46,474 bases of DNA from Gemmatimonadaceae bacterium (GTDB taxonomy: Bacteria; Gemmatimonadota; Gemmatimonadetes; Gemmatimonadales; Gemmatimonadaceae). The stretch is taken from the NCBI GenBank assembly GCA_025930755.1, contig JAICOJ010000018.1:1-46474 (forward strand), written 5' to 3'. The first letter of the stretch is position 1; the number at the start of each line of letters is the position of its first letter. The translations under genes and the position numbers were made by a program. Below, piece by piece: positions 15,594-23,873 of the stretch. The notes under the pieces are model-generated. The model did no database searches. It was not told the origin of the DNA and saw only the letters and a program-made list of their open reading frames with translations.

Positions 15594-16943
15594 ATGAGCA
15601 TTTACGGTGCGCTGCAGGAGAAGATCGCGCGACGCGAGATCGTCTGCGGCGTTGTGGGGATGGGGTACGTCGGGCTGCCGCTCGCCGTGGAGATGGCGAA
15701 GAGCGGGCTGCGCGTCATCGGCTTCGAGACGTCGCGGCACGTGGTCGAGCGCATCACGGCTGGCCAGAGCCACATCAAGGACGTGGCGGCGGCCGACGTC
15801 GCGGAGATGCGGCGGCGGAAGCTACTCGACGTGACGCTCGACATGGAGCGCCTGGCCGAGTGCGACGTGGTCTCGATCTGCGTACCAACGCCACTCGGGA
15901 AGACGAAGGACCCCGACATGTCCTACATCGTGTCGGCCACGGAGGCGGTGGCGGCCACGCTGCGACCTGGACAGCTCATCGTGCTCGAGTCGACGACCTA
16001 CCCCGGCACGACGCGCGAGGTCATGCTCCCCCGTCTCGAGGGGAGTGGGCTCCACGTCGGCGAGGACTTCTTTCTCGGGTTTTCTCCGGAGCGTGTCGAT
16101 CCCGGCAACGAGCGGTGGCACACGAAGAACACGCCAAAGGTGCTTGGCGGCATCACCGACAAGTGCACGGAGCTCGGGATGGCCGTGTACGAGATCTTCA
16201 TCGAACGCATGGTGCGCGTATCGTCGCCGGAAGCGGCGGAGCTGACGAAGCTGCTCGAGAACACCTTCCGGATGATCAATATCGGCCTCGCGAACGAGAT
16301 GGCGCAGATCTGCGACAAGCTGGGGGTCAACGTGTGGGAGGTGATCGACGCGGCGGGGACGAAACCATTCGGCTTCATGAAGTTCACCCCGGGTCCCGGG
16401 CTGGGTGGGCACTGCATCCCACTCGATCCGCACTACCTCGCGTGGAAGATGCGGACGCTCGCGTACAAGACGCGAATGATCGAGCTCGCGGGGGAGATCA
16501 ATACCGAGATGCCGGCGTTCTGGGTGACGAAGGTACAGGATGCGCTCAACGCCGTGGGCAAGCCTCTGCACGGGTCGCGCGTGCTCGTTCTGGGCGTCGC
16601 GTACAAGAAGGACATCGACGACCTTCGCGAGTCGCCGGCGCTCGAAATCCTCGACCAGCTGAATCGAAAGGGCGCCATCGTGTCGTACCACGATCCTCAC
16701 TGTCCGGAGATCCGGGACGATGGTCACACGCCGTTAGGCGCCATTGGGCACTCGGTGGACTTGACCGACGAGCGCATCCGTGATGCGGATGCGGTGCTCA
16801 TCGTCACCGATCACTCGGCCGTGAGCTATGACCGGGTGTGCGGGTTGGCGCGAATCGTCGTCGATACGCGCAACGCCTGCGCGAGCGCACGCGCCCGGGC
16901 GAAGCGTTCCTGGATGAACGCCTCGGAGCCGGCGACGGTCTGA
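15594..16943 (+). CDS. wbpA: UDP-N-acetylglucosamine/UDP-sugar 6-dehydrogenase (WbpA/WecC-like)
   Basis: 449 residues. N-terminal Rossmann motif GMGYVGLP (22-29). Conserved VPTPLGKTKDPDMSYI and STTYPGTTRE segments, and FSPERVDPGN. The catalytic cysteine is C274 in GPGLGGHCIPLDP. The C-terminal UDP-binding domain includes LGVAYKKDIDDLRESPA. This class oxidises C6 of a UDP-N-acetylhexosamine twice with NAD+ to give a UDP-uronic acid. The KTKDPDMS and RESPA features favour the WbpA/TviB/WecC branch over UDP-glucose dehydrogenase. WbpB- and WbpD-like genes 14 kb downstream support UDP-GlcNAc as substrate. Start ATG 15594 is 45 nt after the antiterminator gene. Confidence 0.88.
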   Translation: MSIYGALQEKIARREIVCGVVGMGYVGLPLAVEMAKSGLRVIGFETSRHVVERITAGQSHIKDVAAADVAEMRRRKLLDVTLDMERLAECDVVSICVPTPLGKTKDPDMSYIVSATEAVAATLRPGQLIVLESTTYPGTTREVMLPRLEGSGLHVGEDFFLGFSPERVDPGNERWHTKNTPKVLGGITDKCTELGMAVYEIFIERMVRVSSPEAAELTKLLENTFRMINIGLANEMAQICDKLGVNVWEVIDAAGTKPFGFMKFTPGPGLGGHCIPLDPHYLAWKMRTLAYKTRMIELAGEINTEMPAFWVTKVQDALNAVGKPLHGSRVLVLGVAYKKDIDDLRESPALEILDQLNRKGAIVSYHDPHCPEIRDDGHTPLGAIGHSVDLTDERIRDADAVLIVTDHSAVSYDRVCGLARIVVDTRNACASARARAKRSWMNASEPATV

Positions 16944-17045
16944 AGCGGTCGCGACCACCTCTGAGCGCGCGACGTCCCTCCGCGGGGCGTCACCTTCCGC
17001 CGGCGTAATCGCGTTGACGGCTCAGGCCATACGGACGACGGAGAC
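16944..17045 (+). other. intergenic gap with two hairpin-forming sequences
   Basis: Between the dehydrogenase and wzm lie a perfect palindrome GGTCGCGACC (16947-16956), 3 nt after the stop, and a hairpin GACGTCCC / GGGGCGTC (16971-16991; 8-bp stem with one T-G pair, 5-nt loop). Neither is followed by a T-run. They could attenuate or protect the mRNA. This is the widest gap inside the operon and a natural place for an internal termination point that an antiterminator would suppress. Confidence 0.4.
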
Positions 17046-17945
17046 ATGGTGACCGGCCTAACGACCGAGCGCCCCGAGACGCGCGCCCCCTCGGCGGGGC
17101 GCGACCACACCCCCGCGCCCGTGAAGACGCTTCCCGTCGTCGAGATCGACGGCGCGGCGCATTGGCGGCGGTGGTGGCGGGATCTGGTCGAGTACCGGGG
17201 CGCGCTGTATAGCCTTGCCTGGCGCAACATCCGCTCGCGATACAAGCAGGCGGTGTTGGGAATGGCGTGGGCCGTGATCCAGCCGACGATTCAGGTAGGC
17301 GTGTTCACGATCTTGTTCGGCGTGCTCGCGGGCGTGCCCTCCGGCGGCGTTCCGTATCCGGTGTTCGCGCTCGCCGGCCTGCTGCCCTGGAACTTCTTCA
17401 ACAAGGTCGTGATCGACGGGTCGCAAGCGCTGGTCACGAATCAGCACATCATCACCAAGCTGTTCTTTCCGCGGATCTATCTGGTGTTCGCGTCGGCGGC
17501 ATCGGCCGTCATCGACGCCGTCGTCACCTTCGTGTTGCTGGCCGGATTGGTCGTGTACTACGACCGGCCGTTCACCGCCGACGCCCTGCTCCTGCTTCCC
17601 GCGTTCGCAGCGCTCGCCATTTTCTCCATCGGGTTCGCGGCCCTCCTCGCGGCGATTAACGCGAGGTGGCGTGATGTGAATCATGCCGTGCCGTTCCTGA
17701 TGCAAATCGGCTTGTTCGTAACGCCGGTCATCTACCCGACCTCCTTGATTCCCGAACGATGGTCGTGGGTGGCCGCGATCAATCCGCTCACGGGGTGGAT
17801 CGGTCTGTTTCGGACCGCTGCCATCGGTACACCCTTGCCCGATACGTCGACGCTGATGGTGTCCATGATCGTGAGCGTCGCGCTCGCGGGGTTTGGCCTG
17901 TGGCACTTCACGCGCGCAGAGCGGACGATCGTGGACGTCGTATGA
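17046..17945 (+). CDS. wzm: polysaccharide ABC-2 type exporter, membrane subunit (Wzm)
   Basis: 299 residues. A soluble N-terminal stretch contains WWRDLVEYRGALYSLAWRNI and RSRYKQAVLGMAWAVIQPT, the hallmark of ABC-2 O-antigen/capsule/teichoic-acid permeases just before the first membrane helix. About six hydrophobic helices follow, with FALAGLLPWNFF, NPLTGWIGLFR and a C-terminal FTRAERTIVDVV that is typical of Wzm. It exports a lipid-linked glycan from cytoplasm to periplasm together with Wzt, encoded immediately downstream with a 4-nt ATGA overlap. Start ATG 17046. A CCTAACG heptamer (17057-17063) sits within its first codons. Confidence 0.93.
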   Translation: MVTGLTTERPETRAPSAGRDHTPAPVKTLPVVEIDGAAHWRRWWRDLVEYRGALYSLAWRNIRSRYKQAVLGMAWAVIQPTIQVGVFTILFGVLAGVPSGGVPYPVFALAGLLPWNFFNKVVIDGSQALVTNQHIITKLFFPRIYLVFASAASAVIDAVVTFVLLAGLVVYYDRPFTADALLLLPAFAALAIFSIGFAALLAAINARWRDVNHAVPFLMQIGLFVTPVIYPTSLIPERWSWVAAINPLTGWIGLFRTAAIGTPLPDTSTLMVSMIVSVALAGFGLWHFTRAERTIVDVV

Positions 17946-19186
17946 GCCGCATCGCGGTACGGGCGGAGCGGTTGGGGAAGCGCTACCGGATTCTGCATCC
18001 GAACGCGCCTCGCTGGCGCGATTATCTGATGCGGCCTCGGGAGGCGGTGCGGCGACCGCGCTCACTGGACGTCTACGCGTTACGCGACGTGTCGTTCGAG
18101 GTGGGCGAAGGGGAAGTGCTGGGCATCATTGGGCGCAATGGAGCCGGAAAAAGCACGCTGCTCAAGATTCTGTCACGGATTACGAGCCCGACCGAAGGAC
18201 GCGCGACCATGGTGGGTCGCGTGGCGAGTCTCCTCGAGGTCGGAACGGGCTTTCACCCCGAGCTCACAGGGCGAGAAAACGTATTCCTGAACGGCATGCT
18301 TCTCGGCATGCCGCGGCGAGAGATCGAGCGCGCCTTCGAGCCCATCGTCGAGTTCGCGGGCGTCGGGCCATATATCGACACGCCGATCAAGCGGTACTCG
18401 AGCGGAATGCAGTTGCGTCTGGCGTTCGCCGTCGCGGCGCATCTCGCCGCGGACACCATGATCGTGGATGAGGTCCTCGCGGTCGGCGACGCCGAATTCC
18501 AGGCAAAGTGCACGAGCGCGATGCGCGATGCTGCCGGTCATGGTCGCACGACGCTGTTCGTCAGCCACAACATGGCCGCGGTCGAGTCGCTGTGCACTCG
18601 AGCGCTCCTCCTCGAAGGTGGCGCCGTCGTCGCGGCGGGACCTGTACGCGAAGTCCTCGGTCGATACTTGCGCGGCGGGCCCGAAGGGGGCCAGGCGGCG
18701 CATTACGAAGCGGCCGATGACGACGTCCCTCGCGATCTTCGAATTACACGCGCTCGCGTGTATGGACCGGCCCACGGCGTACCGATCCAGGGCGAAGACC
18801 TGCACATCGAGTTCGAGCTCGAGGCGCGCAAGCCCTTCCGCCGTCTGCAATGTCTCATATGGATCGCGACCGTCGAGGGGTCACCCGTGTGTGCGTTCTC
18901 GAATGGCGATTATCGGGAGGAGTGGGACGTGACGCCTGGCTCACACCGAGTCACCGTTCGCATCCCGGCGGCCCGATTGCTTCCGAGGACCTATTCGATG
19001 ACGGTACAGGTCGTGCTCGATTGGGGCGCTGAACGGCTCGATGAGCTCGGCGGGGCCGTTCGCTTTCACGTTCATGGGCGGGACGTCCTGGGCACGGGCG
19101 TCGCGCTGCTCGATAATCGAGGCGTCACGTGGATGCCGGCAGAGTACACCATCGAAGCCGTACCGATTCCGCCGCGCGCCTCGTAA
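17942..19186 (+). CDS. wzt: polysaccharide ABC exporter ATPase with C-terminal glycan-binding domain (Wzt)
   Basis: 414 residues from ATG 17942, overlapping wzm by 4 nt; an upstream open frame is a shadow. Walker A GRNGAGKS (64-71), signature YSSGMQLRLAFA (about 152-163), Walker B and D-loop MIVDEVLAVGD, and H-loop VSHN are all present. Beyond about residue 255 a beta-rich domain follows (IQGEDLHIEFELEA, VCAFSNGD, YSMTVQVVLDWG), which matches the Wzt C-terminal domain that recognises the chain-terminating sugar in the E. coli O8/O9a systems. The exporter may therefore read a terminal modification, and the next two genes are methyltransferases. Start and domain content are secure. Confidence 0.93.
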   Translation: MSRIAVRAERLGKRYRILHPNAPRWRDYLMRPREAVRRPRSLDVYALRDVSFEVGEGEVLGIIGRNGAGKSTLLKILSRITSPTEGRATMVGRVASLLEVGTGFHPELTGRENVFLNGMLLGMPRREIERAFEPIVEFAGVGPYIDTPIKRYSSGMQLRLAFAVAAHLAADTMIVDEVLAVGDAEFQAKCTSAMRDAAGHGRTTLFVSHNMAAVESLCTRALLLEGGAVVAAGPVREVLGRYLRGGPEGGQAAHYEAADDDVPRDLRITRARVYGPAHGVPIQGEDLHIEFELEARKPFRRLQCLIWIATVEGSPVCAFSNGDYREEWDVTPGSHRVTVRIPAARLLPRTYSMTVQVVLDWGAERLDELGGAVRFHVHGRDVLGTGVALLDNRGVTWMPAEYTIEAVPIPPRAS

Positions 19187-19219
19187 GGCATTCTGTCACC
19201 TCGGATCCCACCTCTGTCA

Positions 19220-20110
19220 GTGATCTCTTCACTTGCCAGCATCTTGCGCGGAGCGGCGCATGCGCTTCGGAACCCTCGACGCCTCGCCACGCTCGCCGCT
19301 GAGCCGGCTGGGGAACGCGAGGAGGCCTATCAGCGCGAAGCGACGGCGCTTTTCGGAGGCGTACCTCGCTCCGTCCCCTTCGAGGGATTTCTGAACTCCA
19401 GGGGTGATGCGCTCTCGGCGTTCACGTTCCTCGACGACACATCCACCGTGGCCGATCTGCTGCTTCTTCGGGCGCTCGTGAGCCGGTACGGCGCGCGCAC
19501 CATGCTCGAGATCGGAACCTTTCGCGGAGAAAGCGCCCTCGCCGTGGCGAGCGCGGGCGCCAACGTCGTCACCCTGTCGCTTCCGGATGAGGTCATGCTC
19601 GCTCGCAACGCCGAGCCATCCTGGGTAGAGGCCCACCGGACACTGTCGGCGGGCCACCCCAACATTACTCACGCGTTCGGCGACAGCGCGGTGCTCGATA
19701 CGAATCCGTATCGCGAGTGGGCCGACATTCTTTTCATCGACGGCGACCATTCACGTGGGGCGATCGAGGTAGATACGCGCCGGTTCTGGGACACCCGCTC
19801 ACGCCGAGTCGGCGCAGTCGTGTGGCACGATGCATTCTTCTCGCCGCTCGTGCCGCGATGGGAGGTCCTCGCCGGGATTGCCGCGGGGGTGCCGGCCGTC
19901 TACCGGTCACAGATCGTGCACGTTTCGAATACGCTGTGCTTGGCATGGCTGCCGGACGGTGATTCGATGCCGTCCGTCAGTCGCTCGTATGTGCCACGCG
20001 TCGTCTACTCCGTCAACGTCGCACCGGTTCTCGGCTGGACGTCGAGCAAGCAGCCCACTGCCGAGCTCGTCCCGCCGATCCCCCGCGAAGCGCCCGCGAC
20101 CTCGCGGTGA
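19220..20110 (+). CDS. class I SAM methyltransferase (Methyltransf_24-like)
   Basis: 296 residues from GTG 19220. The motif-I region MLEIGTFRGESALAVA is at about 94-109. Acidic residues in ADILFIDGDHSRGAIEVD and VVWHDAF are characteristic of the Methyltransf_24/CmcI-like clade of O-methyltransferases. There is no membrane segment, apart from a mildly hydrophobic N-terminus. Placed directly after wzt, it may methylate the growing or terminal glycan residue. The gap to wzt is 33 nt. The acceptor atom is not predictable. Confidence 0.78.
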   Translation: MISSLASILRGAAHALRNPRRLATLAAEPAGEREEAYQREATALFGGVPRSVPFEGFLNSRGDALSAFTFLDDTSTVADLLLLRALVSRYGARTMLEIGTFRGESALAVASAGANVVTLSLPDEVMLARNAEPSWVEAHRTLSAGHPNITHAFGDSAVLDTNPYREWADILFIDGDHSRGAIEVDTRRFWDTRSRRVGAVVWHDAFFSPLVPRWEVLAGIAAGVPAVYRSQIVHVSNTLCLAWLPDGDSMPSVSRSYVPRVVYSVNVAPVLGWTSSKQPTAELVPPIPREAPATSR

Positions 20111-20129
20111 TGAGTTCACTCCTCGCCGC

Positions 20130-21569
20130 ATGACGCCCGTGAGCGAACCCGGGGAGATGGATTCGCAGGCGCAGACGCTCGCCAGCTTCGACTGGCAATG
20201 GAGCAACCTGCCGGCTGGGGATTTCATGCCGGGCGATCCGTGGTTCGATGCCAATGCCTCGCGGCTTCTCGCGGAGGAATTATGCGGCATCGCTCCGGAG
20301 TGGTTCGATGGGCGTACGGCGCTGGATGCCGGGTGCGGTCAGGGCCGGTGGACGCGAGCGCTCCTCGAGCTCGGAGCGCACGTCACCGCGGTCGACTACA
20401 GCGAAGCGGGGTTGGAACGAACCCGCCAGTTGTGTGCGGACTGGCCTGCACTCGAGACCGAGCGGGTCAACCTGCTGGAGCTGCCTGCGCACCTCGCCGC
20501 ACGCCGCTTCGATCTCGTGTACTCGTTTGGCGTTCTGCACCATACCGGCGACACATATCGCGCCCTCGACAACATCGCGTCGCTCGTCGGTGACCGTGGC
20601 GCGCTCGTGCTGTACCTCTACGGAGCAAGCTCCTGGAGCGAGGAGGAGAAGCAGAAGCACGAGAGGTTGCGGCGGGAGCTGGCACCATTGGACTTCGCGG
20701 AGAAGATCGACGAGTTGCGCCGTCGGTTTCCTCACGAGGACCCGCACCAGCTCTTCGACCTGCTCAGCCCCGTGATCAATGACCGCGTCGAGTTCGAGAC
20801 CGTTGCGGGGCGGCTGCGCGCGGCGGGCTTCGAGCGCATCGACCGCACGATCGAGAGTGGGGAAGTATTCCTGCGCGCGGTCCGGCCCGGGTTTCCCGAC
20901 AGGTCCCTGCGCGAGCCCGTGCTGGCACGCAGCGAGTTCTGGCGCGAGAGCGAACGGCGCTGGCTGGTGCGGAAGGGAAGCGCGTTCGAGCATGCCCTGC
21001 GAACCGCTCTTGCGGGTAGCACCCGACGCCGGGTACCCGACGTCATTCAGACCGTCCTCGGGGCGACGGTTGCGCAGGAGCGCGTGCTCGACGCAAGCCT
21101 GCCGCCCGATCGCATCGTGCCCGAGGAAGTTGGCGGTCCCATGACGACTGTCGAGTACGCGAACCCTCGGGACGAGAAGGCGCTCGTGAACGTGGCCCTC
21201 TGGCTGGGCGCGAGCCTCGGGGCATGTCGCTTTCCGGACGAAGCACTACGAGAGCTCGCGGGGCGAGTGAGTCCCGGGGGGACCCTCATCGTCGAGCTGG
21301 TTGAGGCCCCGTTCCCGGGCGCTCGACGCACGTGGCTCGACAGGGTACGCGATGCCGGCGCGACCGTGCCCGCGAAGCTTGCGCGTCTGCTCGAGCGCCA
21401 TCGTGACTGGTGCACGGGTGAAGGGCTGAGCGCGCTCGGAGGAAGCGTATTGCTGAACCCGCTGGGGACCGCGGCAGCGCAGGATGTGCTTGGGCAATGG
21501 GCCGCGTCCGTCGAGGTTTTGCCGGCGCGTCCCGGCACCACGCTGCTCATTGCGCGGGCTCGACTATGA
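20130..21569 (+). CDS. two-domain SAM methyltransferase, possible glycan-capping enzyme
   Basis: 479 residues from ATG 20130 (ATG 20157 is an alternative; the longer upstream frame is a shadow). The N-terminal half is a complete methyltransferase: LDAGCGQGRWTRALLELGAH (motif I, about 65-), AVDYSEAGLE, and YSFGVLHHTGDTYRAL. The region after about 330 looks like a second, partial Rossmann-like domain (VEYANPRDEKALVNVALWL, VSPGGTLIVELVE) without a glycine-rich motif I, so it may be degenerate or structural. It is about twice the usual length. Next to wzt, it is a good candidate for the enzyme that places a methyl terminator recognised by the exporter; that is inference. Confidence 0.75.
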   Translation: MTPVSEPGEMDSQAQTLASFDWQWSNLPAGDFMPGDPWFDANASRLLAEELCGIAPEWFDGRTALDAGCGQGRWTRALLELGAHVTAVDYSEAGLERTRQLCADWPALETERVNLLELPAHLAARRFDLVYSFGVLHHTGDTYRALDNIASLVGDRGALVLYLYGASSWSEEEKQKHERLRRELAPLDFAEKIDELRRRFPHEDPHQLFDLLSPVINDRVEFETVAGRLRAAGFERIDRTIESGEVFLRAVRPGFPDRSLREPVLARSEFWRESERRWLVRKGSAFEHALRTALAGSTRRRVPDVIQTVLGATVAQERVLDASLPPDRIVPEEVGGPMTTVEYANPRDEKALVNVALWLGASLGACRFPDEALRELAGRVSPGGTLIVELVEAPFPGARRTWLDRVRDAGATVPAKLARLLERHRDWCTGEGLSALGGSVLLNPLGTAAAQDVLGQWAASVEVLPARPGTTLLIARARL

Positions 21570-21606
21570 CGTGGGATCGCCGTGAGAATCCGCCGTCTCC
21601 GAGCTG

Positions 21607-22890
21607 ATGGCAGGTCGATTGATGGTGGTGACCGAATGCTATCCGCATCCGGGTGGCATGCATCGCTGTGCGTTCGCGCATCGGCAGCTGGTCGGCGCGA
21701 AGCAGGCGGGCTGGGATATCCAGGTCAGAGTACCGAATGGGTGGTTCCCGCGGGTCGCGTGGCGCGTGGCTCGTTCGTGGCGACACGTGCAGAAGCTGAG
21801 CATCCCCCGCGACTGGACGCTGGACGGTATTTCGGTCGCCGATCTGGCTTACGAGAATCGCGTTCCTGATCGAGTATTCGGACGACGTCCGCTCCGCGAG
21901 CGAATTGCACGGGCGGCTGTCACGCAGGCGCGGCGTCTCGGAGCCGACATCCTCATGGTGCAATTTGCCCTGCCCTATGGGCCGTCGATCCGCGATGCGG
22001 CACACCGGCTGGCTACGCCGTTCGTCGTGCAGTTGCGAGGCGATGACGTCTGGGTATGGCCGCATCGCAATGACGAGGCGATGCAGTCGTTTCGCGAGAC
22101 AGTACGGAGCGCGCAGCTCGTGACCGGCGTGTGCCGCGCGCTCCTCGATGAGGCGGAACGTCTGGTGGGCGCGCCGCTCCCGAAGGCGGCCGTTGTGCCC
22201 AACGGTATCGACCTTCAACGCTATCGGCCGCCCCTCGACGCCAGAGAACGCGAACGGATACGAGCGCAGTTGGACTTGCGCGACCAGGACCTCGTCATCT
22301 TCTGTGTCGCCGATACCATCGTTCGTAAAGGGTGGCTCGATCTTCTCGATGCGCTCGGTGGGCTGCACGGCCTTTCACGGATCGTGCTGTGCGGTGCGGC
22401 GCAAAGCCAGGTCGCCGAGTTCGACCTCCTGGCGGAGGCGAAGCGGCGGGCGCCGCACGTGGAGACGCGCCTTGAGCGTGGGCTCTCCGCCGAAGAGCTG
22501 GCCGTCCGGTATCGGGCGGCGGATGTATTCTGTCTTCCCTCGCATTGGGAAGGACTCGCGAACGCCCTGCTGGAAGCGATGGCGAGCGGGCTGCCATCGG
22601 TGACCACGGCCGTGTCGGGACATCCCGAGGTCGTCACGGACGGCGTCGACGGATGGCTCGTCGGTGCGCAAAGCGTGTATCAGTTGCGCGACCGTCTCCG
22701 CGAAGTCCTGGCGAACCGCGATCTGCGTCTCGCCGTTGGGGCGGCAGCGCGCGCTCGTGCGGAAGCTGTGGGTGACTCCGCGCGTGCCGGCGCACGACTC
22801 GCCGCCCTGCTCGAGTGCGCGCGCGACGGCCGGGTGTGCCAGGAACTGCTCGCTGCCGACCCGTATGCCCCTCCGGTGGCATCGTGGTAG
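21607..22890 (+). CDS. GT4 family glycosyltransferase
   Basis: 427 residues with the GT-B fold. The N-terminal acceptor domain starts LMVVTECYPHPGGMHRCAF. The donor domain has VVPNGIDLQRY, a KGW segment (VRKGWLDLL) and the GT4 E-x7-E signature in HWEGLANALLEAMASGLP, then VSGHPEVV and GVDGWLVG. It uses an activated sugar (NDP-sugar), retaining mechanism expected for the family. ATG 21607 follows the methyltransferase by 37 nt, and its stop overlaps the GTG of the next gene by 7 nt. Specificity is unknown. Confidence 0.88.
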   Translation: MAGRLMVVTECYPHPGGMHRCAFAHRQLVGAKQAGWDIQVRVPNGWFPRVAWRVARSWRHVQKLSIPRDWTLDGISVADLAYENRVPDRVFGRRPLRERIARAAVTQARRLGADILMVQFALPYGPSIRDAAHRLATPFVVQLRGDDVWVWPHRNDEAMQSFRETVRSAQLVTGVCRALLDEAERLVGAPLPKAAVVPNGIDLQRYRPPLDARERERIRAQLDLRDQDLVIFCVADTIVRKGWLDLLDALGGLHGLSRIVLCGAAQSQVAEFDLLAEAKRRAPHVETRLERGLSAEELAVRYRAADVFCLPSHWEGLANALLEAMASGLPSVTTAVSGHPEVVTDGVDGWLVGAQSVYQLRDRLREVLANRDLRLAVGAAARARAEAVGDSARAGARLAALLECARDGRVCQELLAADPYAPPVASW

Positions 22891-23873
22891 CCACGCGAAC
22901 CATCGTCGTCACCGGTGTCGCGGGATTCATTGGGTCGTCGCTCGCCGAACGTTTACTCGAGGGGGGGGACCGTGTCATCGGCGTGGACAACTTCGATCCG
23001 TTCTACGCCCGGGCCGCCAAAGAGCTGAACTTGCGACGGGCGCTCAGTCACGAACATTTCACCTTTCTCGAAAGCGATCTTCGGGAGCCGGGGCTTGTAG
23101 AGCGGGTGAGGGCAGCAGCAGGGGCGGGCGCGGACATCGTCGTCCATCTAGCCGCCAAGGCGGGGGTGCGACCCTCCATTGCCGCTCCACTCGCCTATGT
23201 CGAAGCAAACGTCACGGCCACCGCGGCGACGCTCGAGCTGGCGCGGAAGCTGAACATCGACCGATTCGTCTTTGGGTCCTCGTCGTCGGTGTACGGCAAC
23301 GCCGCCTCGCCACCGTTCAAGGAGTCCGAAGTCAACCTGGTACCGATATCGCCCTATGCGGCATCGAAGCGTGCGGCGGAGATTCTCTGCGATAACTGGG
23401 CGCGCGTGTTCGGGATGCGATGCGTTTCGTTGCGTTTCTTCACGGTCGTCGGTGAGCGGCAGCGGCCGGACCTCGCTCTGCACGCCTTCACGCGCGCCAT
23501 CGTCGATGGCCGAACGATTCAGGTCTTTGGCGACGGCAGCATGCGTCGCGACTTTACCTACGTCGGTGACATTTTGAACGGGCTGGTCAGTTCCCTGGAT
23601 TTCGTCGGCACGATGCCGCGAGGAACGCACGAGATCATCAACCTCGGGGGTCACGCCAGCGCGACGGTGCTGGAGTTGATCCACGCCATCGAGCGTGCCC
23701 TCTCACGCGAGGCGCGCCTCGAGTTCGTGCCGCGACCGCCGGGCGATGTCGAATTGACCTTCGCCGACATCAGCAAGGCGCAGCGCTTGCTTGGATTCGC
23801 GCCACAGGTCTCGCTGACGGAAGCGGCGCAGCGATTCGCCAACTGGTATCTGCAGGGAGGAGTGACACCGTAA
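22884..23873 (+). CDS. extended SDR NAD-dependent epimerase, UDP-glucuronate 4-epimerase-like
   Basis: 329 residues from GTG 22884, overlapping the previous stop. The NAD motif is GVAGFIGSS, with the serine cluster FGSSSSVYG and catalytic Y158-x3-K162 in SPYAASKRAAE. GVDNFDPFYARAAKELN and AAKAGVRPSI are typical of UDP-glucuronate 4-epimerases (CapI/GlcAE), which give UDP-galacturonate; UDP-glucose 4-epimerase is less likely. The stop TAA directly abuts the ATG of an asparagine-synthase gene. If the substrate assignment holds, this provides a second uronic acid alongside the WbpA product. Confidence 0.82.
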   Translation: MVATRTIVVTGVAGFIGSSLAERLLEGGDRVIGVDNFDPFYARAAKELNLRRALSHEHFTFLESDLREPGLVERVRAAAGAGADIVVHLAAKAGVRPSIAAPLAYVEANVTATAATLELARKLNIDRFVFGSSSSVYGNAASPPFKESEVNLVPISPYAASKRAAEILCDNWARVFGMRCVSLRFFTVVGERQRPDLALHAFTRAIVDGRTIQVFGDGSMRRDFTYVGDILNGLVSSLDFVGTMPRGTHEIINLGGHASATVLELIHAIERALSREARLEFVPRPPGDVELTFADISKAQRLLGFAPQVSLTEAAQRFANWYLQGGVTP

